Below, one piece after another: positions 34,572 through 46,223 of a stretch of DNA of 64,000 bases. The stretch's first letter is position 1. The number at the start of each line of letters is the position of its first letter. This stretch comes from Pithys albifrons albifrons (Eukaryota; Chordata; Aves; Passeriformes; Thamnophilidae): NCBI RefSeq assembly GCF_047495875.1, contig NC_092465.1, positions 2,892,347-2,956,346 of the forward strand, written 5' to 3'. Under the pieces are notes generated by a model. The model made no database searches and was not told where the DNA came from. It was given only the letters and a program-made list of their open reading frames with translations. Made by a program: the position numbers and the translations under genes.

Positions 34572-35310
34572 TGGACACCCCAACCTCAGTTTGGGCACAG
34601 AGTGGCTGGAGAGCAGCCAGGCAGAGGGACCTGGGGGGACTGAGGGACAGGAAGCTCAACAGGAGCCAAGAGTGTGCCCAGGTGGCCAAGAAGGCCAATG
34701 GGATCCTGGCCTGGATCCAAACTAGCGTGGCCAGCAGGCCCAGGGCAGTGACTCTTCCCTTGGACTCTGCCTTGGGGAGGCCACACCTTGAGTGTTGTGT
34801 TCAGTTCTGGGCCCCTCAGTTGAGGAAGGAGATTGAGGGGCTGGAGCGGGGCCAGAGAAGAGCAACGAGGCTGGAGAAGGGACTGGATGTGGCACTGAGT
34901 GTCCTCTGAAACACCTCCAGGGACAGAGAATCCACCATGTCTTGATCCAACCCCACTGTGATCACCAGCCCATGGCACGGAGTGGGGTTGGATCAAGGTT
35001 GGATTTGATGATCTCAGAGGTCTCTTCCAACCCAACTGAGAAGAGAAGAGCAACGAGGCTGGAGAAGGGACTGGAGCACAAGTGCTGTGGGGAGAGGCTG
35101 AGGGAGCTGGGGGTGTTCAGCCTGGAGAAGAGGAGGCTCAGAGGTGACCTCAGCACTGTCTGGAACTGCCTGAAGGAAAGTTCTGGCCAGGTGGGGGTTG
35201 GTCTCTTCTCCCAGGCACTCAGCAATAGGACAAGGGGGCACGATGGGCTCAAGCTCTGCCAGGGGAAATTGAAGTTGGAGATCAGAAAGAAATTCTTTCC
35301 AGAGAGAGTG
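34572..35310 (+). mobile_element. CR1 LINE (sense), left part of an inverted pair, with nested insert
   Basis: This is RT C-terminal CR1 sequence in sense orientation, from the GCACAGAGTGGCTGGAGAGC region to GAAATTCTTTCCAGAGAGAG. It is interrupted at about 34889-35040 by the CR1-derived insert seen at 25324, here missing most of one palindrome half. The duplicated target (AGAAGAGCAACGAGGCTGG...) sits on both sides. The 3' UTR and tail are absent because the element switches orientation near 35311. Confidence 0.9.
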
Positions 35311-35818
35311 CCGCCCCCTTGTCCTATTACTGAGTGCCTGGGAGAAGAGACCAACCCCCACCTGGCCAGAACTTCCCTTCAGGCAGTTCCAAACAGTGCT
35401 GAGGTCACCTCTGAGCCTCCTCTTCTCCAGGCTAAACACCCCCAGCTCCCTCAGCCTCTCCCCACAGCACTTGTGCTCCAGTCTCTTCTCCAGCCTCGTT
35501 GCTCTTCTCAATTGGGATGGAAAAGACCTCTGAGATCATCAAGTCCAACCCTGGTGATCACAGTGGGGTTGGATCAAGACATGGTGGATTCTCTGTCCCT
35601 GGAGGTGTTTAAGAGGACACTCAGTGCCACATCCAGTCCCTTCTCCAGCCTCGTTGCTCTTCTCTGGCCCCGCTCCAGCCCCTCAAGCTCTTTCCTCAAC
35701 TGAGGGGCCCAGAACTGAACACAACACTCAAGGTGTGGCCTCCCCAAGGCAGAGTCCAGGGGAAGGGTCACTGCCCTGGGCCTGCTGGCCACGCTAGTTT
35801 GGATCCAAGCCAGGATCC
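34701..35818. repeat. Large inverted repeat, arms about 539 and 506 bp, spacer 73 bp
   Basis: Left arm 34701-35239 and right arm 35313-35818 are reverse complements at high identity, apart from deletion differences inside the nested insert. Arm ends share GGATCCTGGCYTGGATCC. Since both arms carry the same nested insertion at the same site, the inverted duplication probably formed after the insertion. Confidence 0.92.
35313..35818 (-). mobile_element. CR1 LINE (antisense), right part of an inverted pair, with shorter nested insert
   Basis: The reverse complement of 34701-35239, from GCCCCCTTGTCCTATTACTG to GTTTGGATCCAAGCCAGG. Its nested insert (about 35508-35635) occupies the same CR1 position but lacks the palindrome centre and one arm. 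It lacks the CR1 tail. Confidence 0.9.
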
Positions 35819-38730
35819 TCCTGCTTTAGAGCTCTGCAACCTGTGCCCACAGAAGTGCTCTGTGAGAAATGAGAATTTAGTTCAGCTCCCACAACATAAT
35901 CCAACCCAAATTTGTCCTGCCTGGTTAGTTCCTGTGAGGTAAATTGGTGCTCTTTGATACTATTTAGGTTTTATTGTCAGATCAATAGTTAAGTGCACAT
36001 TCTCCATTAGCCACAGCAGCAGGTTTGCTCCTTCTCAGGACCTTAAGCATTATTTTTGTTATTATACTTGTTAGAGCATTATTGCATTACATTAAATAAC
36101 ATTAACCAAAATTATAATTGCAGTCATTAGAGCTCTTATTGTATTAGCTGTAATATTGTGATAATATGATCATGTTACAGCATTATCAGTCATTAACCTG
36201 CAGTTCTGTAAATAGGTACATTTTTTTGTACAGCTGAAGCAACGATAGAAACAGGAGGGGTTGAAAGACTTTAATCAGGAGAAACAAAGATCTAAAATTT
36301 GCAACTCAAAGCCACCCCTTAGAAATTTAGATTCCCTGAAATATGCAGGGAAGTAAGTCTAAATTTCCTGAAGGTTTTGCTTTTAGGGCCAGTAGAAAAA
36401 AAAGACTGGGGTGCCAGAGCATCATGTTTAAATTCCTTACCCTTTTCTTTAGCTCAGTTGGCAGCTTTTTCTCAGCAATTTTTGAGGTTATTTTAAGGTA
36501 AAGGGGTCCATAATCACCCCAAGGGATAATGTTGTTGCTCAAAGGTGCAGAGGGCATGAATTTGGGCCATGTCTTGCCCTTGGTGTCTCGATATCAAACC
36601 ACATGTCCAACAAAAGAGTTGGAAGTGCAGACAAGAGCTTGACACATTTTATGTGAGCCTTTTATTCTCCCATTTCAAACTACCCCAGATAATAAATATA
36701 TGAAAGAACTGAAAAGGTCTTGCTAAGCCGACAAAACAAGTGAATCATTGAATCCCATCACCTGCCCCTTCCTGGGCTGTGCTGTGACACCTGATTTTTG
36801 GGATGTAGCATCCCAGTGACCTGAGAGTGAAGAGAACAATATTTCACCTTGAGGCTTTTTTATCCTTTCCCAGAAGATGCTGTGAGTAGCGTGGAAAAAT
36901 TTATATTATCCTAAAATTGTATAAAAAGAAATGCCCTCCCCCCAAGCCAATAGGTGTTGTTTTACAGCTGGGAGGCAGAAAACATTCCAATATTTAAAAG
37001 CCACATGGAGCTGTAAAAATGGGAATGAGCCCTCTAAATCTTCTATCAAATGGTTAATCAGTTGATCCTTAACAAGTGCTCTGTACAGTACTGAGAGGTT
37101 CAGATTCCCAAGTGCAGGTTGGAGCATCACTCCCCAAGGATGGGGAGAATAGACTGGAACGCTGAGAACGGAGGGGAAGGAGAGAGAACAGAGGGGAAGG
37201 AGAGAGGAGAGAAAGAAGGAAAGGAAAAGGTCAAACTCTTCATTGTCATTTTTTTATTTTGTGTTTTCCCCCCCCCAAAAAAAAATGTATCTCCTCTCTG
37301 TCCCGATGGAAACGAGGAAAAAATCAGTTGCAATATATTTTTGAATGCTAATTACTAAACTCGCTGCTTTTTGTCATCTCTGCCAAGAAATCAGCTGCAT
37401 TTTGCAAAACTGAAAGTCAAAGGCTCGCTCTCAGTGAAAGAAAGGGAAGATATATATATATATTTTTTTTTTTCCTTTTTAATGACAGTCTAACAATAGT
37501 CACACAACTCACCAGTGCATTCCAAAAACTTCATGCTGTCATCATAAAAATCTGACTGTAGCAGAATCTGTCTGGCATTAGACATAGCCCTCGTGACCCC
37601 CAAACTCACACACGATCCCTGGTGATCAGAAGAAGGAAAACACGGGAAAAATAGAGAAATATGTAAACTGCTTAAGTGACAGAAAAATATTCTCCCGAGG
37701 ATGTCACTCATTTCTTTTTTTTTTTTTTTTCTGTCTCTCACAACTGTCAGAGGTACCAGGGCTGTGAACTTGTCTTTTGTGTTGGTTAACAAGAGAATTT
37801 GCTGCACTTGGAAAGTAAAATTAGGGGTGAAACTCTCCCATTTCCACTGTTACAACAGCACATTGTCACTGTTTAAACAGGAATCCCAACATCATCCTTC
37901 CCACTTCTATAAATGCTGGGAGTGAGGAATTTCTCTCATCAGACTTCACTTTCCAAAGGTTCATTCAGGAAAAAAATTCTGTTGCAACATAAACCAATGA
38001 AGAGAGAAATTGTGGGATCACAGATGCATTTAAAAAATATAAATATGTGCTTTTCCCTTTTCTCTGTGTGTGTGTTCTACACAATAGGTGGATTTTAATT
38101 CTGATTCGCTGCTATAAATGAAGTAGGGAGGAATTTAAAGGATTCTTTGAAAGCTCAAAAGCATCCCAGAGAAATTATGCTGAAGAAACAAAGAATTTAA
38201 AAGAGTTTGATGTATTTTTGCCATATTGTGTGACATTTGATGTTCTCAACTCCAGCTTTTGAAATCAGCCTGAGAGTAGAGACTCCCTTCTGTCTCTCTC
38301 CACTGTAGAGATAAGACTGAAAATATGAATGGCAAACGTGCTGACCCCAAAAGCAGAGAGAAATATCAGTGTAGTGTTGCTTTGAATAAATTACAGACAC
38401 TTAAAAGCCTTTGGTGTCTAATTCATTGTGGGTTTTAACGTTAGCAGTGAGCAGGAGGGCTCTTTCTGTGCTCTCTTGTGCTCAGCTCTGCTACAACCAG
38501 GTGTTTGACACGTCACCATGAACCCACTGATGCCCCTGGGACTTGGCTCTCTCTCCTTTATGGGTTGGGCTCTCAGCACCATGAGGAGCATCTTCTTTCA
38601 GGTCCTCATTTTCCTCTCATGGGAACTCTTGAGGAAACATTTCCTTGAGGAAAATGGTTTTATGGAGTTCTTTTGAGGTGAACAAAGTCAAAATTCCTTA
38701 TGAATGGCAAGTATTGACCAATATAATTGA
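35819..38730. other. Unique noncoding DNA (2.9 kb)
   Basis: AT-rich single-copy sequence. ATTA-rich blocks occur at about 36045-36200 and 37340-37620, the latter with a TA dinucleotide run at 37450-37463. No supported gene or RNA. Confidence 0.5.
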
Positions 38731-39352
38731 TAATGGAGTGATTTGAGTGGGAAGAGACATTAAAACCCATCCCATTCCACCCCCTGCCATGGGCAGGGAC
38801 ACCTCCCACCAGCCCAGTTGGATCCAACCTGGCCTTGGACACTCCCAGGGATGGATCCAGGGGCAGCCACAGCTTCTCTGCCCAACCTGTGCCAGGGCCT
38901 GCCCACCCTCCCACCCAACAATTCCTTCCCAGTATCCCATCTATTCCCAATATCCCATTCCCTGTGTCCTGTCCCTCCATCCCTTATCCCCAGTCCCTCT
39001 CCAGCTCTCCTGGAGCCCCTTCAGCCCCTGGCAGGGGCTCTCGGGTCTCCCTGGAGCCTTCCCTTTTTCAGGAGAACATTCCCAGCTCTCCCAGCCTGGC
39101 TCCGTTCAGGAGATGTTCCAGTCCCCTCATCAACAGTACAAAGATATTGGGAGGGACCTCAAAGCCCATCCAGTGCCACTCCTGCCATGGGCAGGGACAT
39201 CTCCCACAAGCCCAGGTGGATCCAACCTGGCCTTGGACACTCCCAGGGATGGATCCAGGGGCAGCCACAGCTTCTCTGCCCAACCTGTGCCAGGGCCTGC
39301 CCACCCTCCCAGCCACCAATTCCTTCCCAATATCCCACCTAAACCTGCTCTC
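38731..39352 (-). mobile_element. Two tandem CR1 3' ends (antisense)
   Basis: Two consecutive minus-strand CR1 3' segments, about 38743-39135 and 39147-39350. Each runs from GGGAAGAGACATT- or GGGAGGGACCTCA-type starts through CCATGGGCAGGGACA to CAATTCCTTCCCARTATCCC. Both contain the same unusual GGGATGGATCCAGGGGCAG variant at 398-bp spacing, which favours tandem duplication over two insertions. Confidence 0.9.
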
Positions 39353-39815
39353 GTTTAGATTAATATATAATTTTCTATTACTACAACTGTACAAAAGATC
39401 CATAGAATCCAAAGCCTAAGAAGAAAGTCACAATTCAGACATGCAAAGGTCTTGTATTTAGGGCAACAAATAAAAAATCCCTCTTATCTGAAGAAGGTTG
39501 TGTCCTTGTAAGGCTTGGAAATAGCAACAGTGGGGGATTTTTTATCTATGTGAGCAGCAGCTGGACAATAGTCCACCAGGAAAAGACTTTATTTTAGTTG
39601 CTGATCCTTCAGAAAGATTTTTATCTTAGTCTTCAACCAAAGAAGGAAAAAAATGGGCAAATTGTTGGCTTAATACAGTCCTAAGCTGTATTTCAGCCAG
39701 GAGGTGTTTTCCTGGGAAAAAAATAATTTCTTCCCATCTAAATGGATATCTCAGCATATAAGGATCTTGGAGAATGAGAAATTAGGATGTATAAAAACTT
39801 AATTAAAGTTACCAG
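39353..39815. other. Unique noncoding DNA
   Basis: Nothing recognised. Confidence 0.6.
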
Positions 39816-39966
39816 AAATTGCTGGAAGTGCCCAAGGCCAGGCTGGATGGGGCTTGGAACATCCTGGGCTGGTGGGAGGTGTCCCTGCCCATGGCAAGGG
39901 GGTGAGTGGGAACAAGATGAGCTTTAATGTCCCCTCCAACCCAAACAACTCTGGGATTCTGTGACA
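39816..39966 (+). mobile_element. Short CR1 3' end (sense)
   Basis: GGCCAGGCTGGATGGGGCTT, then GGTGTCCCTGCCCATGGCA, then GAGCTTTAATGTCCCCTCC, and a GGGATTCTGTGACAT tail. Confidence 0.92.
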
Positions 39967-41084
39967 TCCTGTACTCCAAGTGTGCTGAGGTGCACGTTGG
40001 CACTGGGGGAGGCCACTCCCTGCTGCTCAAACCCTGCACATCCTCACGTTTATTTAGAGGTTTATAGGCCTTTGTCCACATCACTGTAATATTTAATGCC
40101 TTGCAAATATTAACAAATGGAGGTTCACAACATCCTGAGAGACACTGTCAGGAAAGCATCATCTAAATACTTTAATCTCTCTTCTTGCAGCAGAACTTTC
40201 ACTTCCCTTACACACATCCTTTATGTTGGAACTTGTATTTATGGGTCTAAGTTTTCTTAAACCCAAACAAAACAGTAATTTATCTACTTTATTTCTTTCA
40301 AAATGGTGTTCTTAAAGTACATGTTGTAGATAGATTATCTGTCCCTCACAGCAAAGCCTCACAATGGGAGTCTAATAATTGCTCTTTTCCTAATTTCACT
40401 AAATGAGTTATAATTATTTTACGTCTGTTTTATGGTTACGGAATAGTATTAACCTAAGCTCTAATTATAATATAACTTTCAAAGAAATGTATGGACACTA
40501 AATTGATGGACTGCCAGCTTATGGAGGAACATCCCATAAAGCAGATATACAGCTCATAGTTTAAGGCATGGCATGTTAAAATTCAGGGGCACAACTTGTT
40601 CATGAATAAGTAACAGGGTGTAAATTCATTGACTCTTCTCTTTCAGCAGATCAGACAGAGCAGGGCATGATTAATACTTGTCAGAGGGAAAGTACAGTTA
40701 AAGTTGTATGTTACTTACACCAGTGTGATTGGGAGACTCAATCAAGAGCCTGAAAATCAGGTTAGTCAACACTGTCATGGTAATGAGGGATATTATGTCT
40801 GTTTTCTTCTGGTTTGCCTGTCTTGGAGCATTAGGGATGTCACTGCCACAAATCACCTCTTTGGTTTTTTATATGTAAAGTGTTTCTTGACCAAATGTCT
40901 TGGAATTCTCTTATTGTGACAGGTGGTTGAAGGTCAAAATATTAATATCTCATCCATTCACTGGACAGAGCAGCAAAGAGCTGTTATTTAGCCCCAAACT
41001 CTTGGAATTGAACTTGGGTGTGGTTTTGCCTTTGGCATGAGAGGTTGCACTGGACAGCACTGACCTTTGGCTGGTCATCTGCTG
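39967..41084. other. Unique AT-rich DNA
   Basis: Single-copy; 40380-40490 is ATTA-rich with two retained CpGs (TTTTACGTCTG, GGTTACGGAATAG). No gene. Confidence 0.5.
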
Positions 41085-41222
41085 GAGTCACCATCCCTGC
41101 AAGTGTTCACAACACCAGCAGATGTGGCACTTCATGGTATGGTTTAGTGGCCATGGTGGTGTTCAGCCAAAGGTTGGACTTGATGGTCCTGGAGGTCTTA
41201 ATGATCCTCTGATTCTGTCTTA
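41085..41222 (+). mobile_element. Old CR1 3' end (sense)
   Basis: AGTCACCATCCCTGCAAGTG, then CCATGGTGGTGTTCAG, then GGTTGGACTTGATGGTCCTGG, with a TGATTCTGTCT remnant of the tail. Confidence 0.85.
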
Positions 41223-42489
41223 ACAAACTGAATGATTCCTGAGCAGCCCCAGAAATAATCAACAATTCCCTCCCTAAAGGTGACCCTGCTCATTTAAAGC
41301 CCCTGAATGCATCTGACTCCTCTTCAGTCCACATTTAGGTTTGAGAAATCGGGTGCAGACTTGTAGTTGAAAAGCCCTGTTTGAATGAGCTTCAGACTAA
41401 ACAACTTCGATGCATAAAACACACCTGGCTCTTCTCTCACTCACAGCTCAACCTTGCTCTATGAGAACTAAATAAAACCCACCAGCCACTTCCTGGCCAC
41501 TATGTGAGACTTGCCCTGAAGTTTATTTTTGAAGCTTCAGTGTCTGTTTCATAATTACTTAAAGGTCTGTGGATTCATTCATTCTGTTGTATGAAATTGG
41601 ATAGAAATTGTTTACCAGACTGAAGGGGGCAAGGAGATTATGGACTTTCTTATTTTTAGTATTTCTCTCTCCTATCTGCTGTGACCAGACAGAAACTTCA
41701 AGCAACAGTTCTTGGACAACACATGGAGATCAGTATGGGAATTTTGGAAGGTAAGGGACCATCCCTGATGCCAGGATGTCTGGCTGCTGCTCCTGCTGGG
41801 CAGCTCTGCATCCTCCATATTTTGAGATTATTCTGCTGCAACCATTTTCAGTTCAGTTTAGTTTGGCAATACATCCTTATTTCTAAAGGTGTCCACTCTT
41901 GTTTGACTACAGAAAATATTTACTTTTCTAAAGGGCAGCTTAACCTTTGTTTAAATTTGAGGTGAGCGAAAGGGCATTGTAATTATCTGCTGTATTATTT
42001 GTGTCACATCTGAGTTACTGTGAAGGCTGAACATGCATTGCCCTTTATTAGGAAACTGCTTAACAAAACCCAATAAAACCACAGGTTTTCCATCCAGCAA
42101 ATATTTTATTGAACCAAAGGCCTGAACAGGAAACTTGGGCTCTGAGAACATTCAAGCAGCAGAAAGCTTTCCCAGGGGATGGGATAGAGATGGGTGGTTT
42201 GTTGTGGCAGCTGTAGCCACTTTATTTTAAATACCTTGCAGTCAGGTTAAGGGGAAATGTGAGTTCAGTACTTCTTGATACAGAGCTTTGGAGTGGAGAA
42301 ATTCCAGTAGTGGTGGAGATTTTATAGCTAAGATGGGTTCATGGGAACATCTCATTGCAAAGGATAACATTCCCCTAATGTTCCCAAAACAGAACTTCCC
42401 ATAATTTCTCTGAGAAGGAAGAATAAATGCAATATGCCTGTAAGTTATAACTAGAAGTTACATGGGATATTTCAATCACATTTACAGGT
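41223..42489. other. Unique noncoding DNA
   Basis: No gene or element recognised. Confidence 0.6.
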
Positions 42490-42640
42490 AGGAGCAACCT
42501 GTGCCAAGGCCTCACCACCCTCACAGGGAACTATTTCTTCCTAATATCCCATCTAACCCCACCCTCTTCCAGTTTAAAACCATTCCCACCCTGTCCTGTC
42601 ACTCCATGCCCTTGTAAAAAGTCTCTCTCCTGTTTTGTGA
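42490..42640 (-). mobile_element. Internal CR1 fragment (antisense), old
   Basis: CAACCTGTGCCAAGGCCTCA, then CTTCCTAATATCCCATCTAA, then TTTAAAACCATTCCCACC and TGCCCTTGTAAAAAGTC follow the order of an old CR1 RT C-terminus. No 3' tail is present. Confidence 0.85.
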
Positions 42641-43225
42641 GATGTTCCATTGCATAAATAAAGCTTCTGCCTCTACTTTGATGTGAAGTTGTGATCCAGG
42701 GAATAATGCATTGCTAATCTCTTTTGAGACAAATGGCACTAACACCTTCGTCATGGAAATTGCCTTTTAAGTAAAGCAAAGAAACGTTTAACTACCCTTA
42801 GATTGTTGTGTTTGGTAAAAGAGTGAGAAGTTTCACCTGATGGTGCTCTCACATAGGAAAAATGAGCATCAAAGAAACCTTCAGGAGCAGAACCCCCCCT
42901 GGGAATTTATATGGATGCACAAATAGCACAGGATTCAAGGTCCAGTAAAACAAGTTGCATTGTGGTAAGGTAAGGAAATTGTTTAAATGGATAAAAGGTA
43001 TTACCAAAGACAGAATCACATCCTCTTTTAAGGTGGGAGTCTTGTTTGTGTGAGCAACTAATGCTGCTCCTACAGAGCAGAGCAGGTGCAGCTGGGATTA
43101 TTTCAGCTCCAGGCTGTGGAAAATGGGACAGAGAATGCGAGATTCAACCAGATCAGGAAAGAAACTGGAATTTGGTGAAGGCAGGGGCATGACTCCTCTG
43201 TTAGCTGGGAATATACCATCTAATC

Positions 43226-43325
43226 TCGGGTGACAGGTGACCTGCCCCTCCCGACAGCGCTCCGTGTCCCCGGCAGGAGCGCAGCTGCTCCAGCGCTCCA
43301 GAGATGCTCCGAAGGGCAGAGCGGA
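43226..43325. promoter_or_regulatory. Small CpG-dense cluster
   Basis: About nine CpGs in 100 bp (CTCGGGTG, CCCGACAGCGCTCCGTG, CCCCGGCAGGAGCGCAGC, CAGCGCTCC, CTCCGAAGG, AGAGCGG) in a CpG-poor region. It could be a small promoter or enhancer. There is no TATA box or gene to anchor it. Confidence 0.25.
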
Positions 43326-43816
43326 TGGAGAGGTCCAGCTCTAATCCAAAGTCAAGGAACTTTGCATGGATTTGTGACTTGGAAAATATCCCAGGAGCAG
43401 CTTATTGGGATCGGCTGTGTGTGAATAATCAGCACCTCCCATGTTATTCCCATGATGAAGAGCAGTGGCCAGGCAGGGACGTTCCATCACTCAGAGGGGT
43501 TTATATCTGCGTGGCAAAGGAGGAATTATATGGATCTGAAGGAGCTTGATACATGGGATACTCACATGTTTTTTCTTACTATTTGTGGGTATTTATGGTC
43601 ACTCACTAAAGGAGCAGTGACCCTTTGAGAGATGAATATAAAGCACTTCAGATACAGCAGCATGAGGAAAATGACTTTGGCAGTGGATCCACTTGTAAGA
43701 GCAAATAGAAGAAACAAGGGGCCTTCAGCTTCAACATCTGTCCTAAAAAGCAGCCTGGCCACCAAAGTACACCCCTGTATTGAGTCAAGCTCACTGCTAC
43801 ATTGAGACAGCAAACA

Positions 43817-43924
43817 ATGTGATCCCCATCCCAGCCCTTGAAATGCCAAACCTTTCCCCATTTCCTACACTCCAAAGTGAAATAAATGGTAAAACCTGCA
43901 TGGAAAACCAGAAATCAAGCTCAG
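43817..43924 (+). repeat. Dispersed repeat, unknown family, copy 1
   Basis: It shares GTGATCCCCATCCCAGCC, then TGAAATGCCAAAC, then CTACACTCCAAAGTG and GCATGGAAAAC with 48577-48673. Flanks differ. This copy has an extra AAATAAATG. Confidence 0.75.
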
Positions 43925-44553
43925 GGAAGAGAGTTTTTTTAGTCTTTCACTCCCCAAGTTCCTTTTAGCCACATCCATTTACAAACATCAAAGAGGAGAC
44001 GGAGATGGTGAGAGACAGTCAGGGTTGGATTGCATAGACCTCTGAGGGTCAGGTGAGAGTATCTCTCCGTGGCACACGGTGTGAGCAAAGGGAAGCACAA
44101 AGCCCTGTCTGTGCCCTCCCGGCGGGGTGTGGGCACAGCAAAGGCTGCCTGGCAAAGGCCACCTTAGGGGAGCTGAGCTGGGGCCGCTTTGTTGTTCGCT
44201 GATAATGTGACAAGGGCCCAGCTGGAAGCGATGCCATTTCTCCTCCTTGCTGAGGATCAAGGCAGATTCCTAAAAAAAACCACCAAAGCCTTTGTAAACA
44301 TCTCTGTTGGCCTTTCCCAAAGAACAAGACACGAGTGCAGGAGGAGGAGTCGCCCGCAGAACATCCGTGGGTGAGTTGTTCGCCCCCAGAGCGCCTTTGG
44401 GGACGTGTCAATCTTCCAGCAGGCACCACTTTGCCAGGAATTCATAACTGCTTGAGGTCAGAGGGTTAATGGGCTGGACTATGTGCTACCAATTGGTGGA
44501 CACCAAATACATGGAGTCCTGCAACAAACCAAAAAGGTTTTCGGTAGAGGGAG

Positions 44554-44619
44554 ACTCGCTGGGATGGGTCGTCCTGTAATTTTTTTACTCGCTGTGATGG
44601 GTCGTCCTGTTGTTTTTTC
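44554..44619 (+). repeat. 33-bp tandem duplication
   Basis: ACTCGCTGGGATGGGTCGTC at 44554 recurs as ACTCGCTGTGATGGGTCGTC at 44587. Two copies only, each retaining two CpGs. Confidence 0.85.
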
Positions 44620-45534
44620 TTTCAAAGCTAAAGTTGAAAAGAAAGTTGATGTTTAAAGTAATAATTAAAAAAGAAAGAAAAAAAAAAGCTGTGTAGCTGT
44701 TACGTTGCAGATGTGCCTTTTATAGTTTAATATTTTTTGTGTGAAAGAGCAGTTGGGATTCTGAGCAGACATGATGTAGAGCAATTTAAAATTATTAGGG
44801 CACTTCAAATTTTTAGGAGCACTTTAAGTTAGAAGGGATCTTGGTTTTGGGTAGGCTCAGCATAGAAAGATGTAAAATTATGAAAGAGTTCCAGATATAC
44901 AAGAACATATTGGTATAAAGGCACACACCAATTCAGCAGATTAGGACAAAACAGATTATTAAAAAATGCAGCAAACCAAAAATTCAAACAGCAAAATTTT
45001 CCTTACTCTGTTCCTTCAGTTTATTTATTCAGCTTCCATTTTTCTTTTATTTTAAATACGCTGTGCAAGATGGAAGAAAATTCTCAAGAGAATATTGACA
45101 ATAAATATTAGTGAAAATGCAGACATTCTGCTCTTGCCTGTGTGTCCTCCTGTGGCCTGACCATCCTTCCCAGGGGGACAGAGATCAGCACACAAGAGGA
45201 ATCCACCAGCCCCTGCCCATCTTTCCAAGGGGATGCAGAAGGAGACAAGCTCATTATTGAGTCTCTCCAAGGCCAAGACTGGGCTAATAAATTCTCTTTT
45301 AAAGTAAGTGAGTTGCTTGTACTACCTCATGCACTACATTTCCTGGCTGCTGTAAAACTGCCCAGTTTTTAAACTCAGCACAGATTTTTTTGTACTGGGT
45401 CAAGTTGGACTAAGCTCTTGCTTTGCCCTTTGGGTTTGTGTTAGTTTGTTTTTAAATTAATATAGTACCATCCTCAGCATCCATACAGGTGGAAACAAAT
45501 GGAATCAATGGATATTTGAATTTCAGAAAATGTG

Positions 45535-45660
45535 TAGATGTGGTGCTTTGGGGACCTGGGTTAGTGGTGGGCTTGGCAGTGCTGGGTTAGCACTTGGACT
45601 TGATGATCTTAGAGGGCTCTTGCAAACTTCATTCTCCTGTGATTTTATGGTTCTATGTAA
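45535..45660 (+). mobile_element. CR1 3' end (sense)
   Basis: GATGTGGTGCTTTGGGGACC, then GGGCTTGGCAGTGCTGGG, then GGACTTGATGATCTTAGAGG and tail TTTATGGTTCTATG. Confidence 0.92.
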
Positions 45661-46223
45661 GATTGTTTAGTTTGCCAGAGTGTGGTGTGACGTGTGACCC
45701 TTCCCTGGAGGACTCTGTGTCGTGGTAGTGGGGAATAAAGGAAATCTCTGGATCTGGGAGGTGCCTGGTGGGGAGCAGGGCAGAAGATGCCCATGTGGAC
45801 AAGATGAAAACTCTTACAACCAGGTTCAGCTGCTGGATTTAAAGCACATAGAGGCAGCATTTGATTAAAGCTGAATTGCCACTTGAATTAATCCCATTGC
45901 CAGCTTATCTGTCCAGATCAGTTGTTTCAGGACCAGTATCCATTCTGGTCCTCCCAAAACCCTGGAGCATCCATCACCTGTCCTGCACTTGGGGCTGGAG
46001 CTGCAGATCAGATGTGAAAGGCACAGAGAGAATGTCCCAGACAGGTGGAGTCTGTGAGAGAGGAGCCACTGAGCCTGCTGAAAGAACAAAGGGAGTCTGG
46101 AGGGGGAGACAAGAAATCCCAGTTCTTTTTCCATGGAAAAACATCAAAAATACCCTCAGCTTTGCAAAAAGTGGGTACTCTGTTAAATAAGGCCATTTTT
46201 TTCCTGATTCCTCTCTTTACATG
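45661..46223. other. Unique noncoding DNA
   Basis: No gene or element recognised. Confidence 0.6.

Larger units (their letters stand above)
42641..45534. other. Unique DNA with a CpG cluster and a dispersed duplicate
   Basis: Mostly single-copy. Contains the CpG cluster at 43226-43325, a 108-bp segment repeated at 48577, and a short tandem duplication at 44554. No coding exon recognised. Confidence 0.5.
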
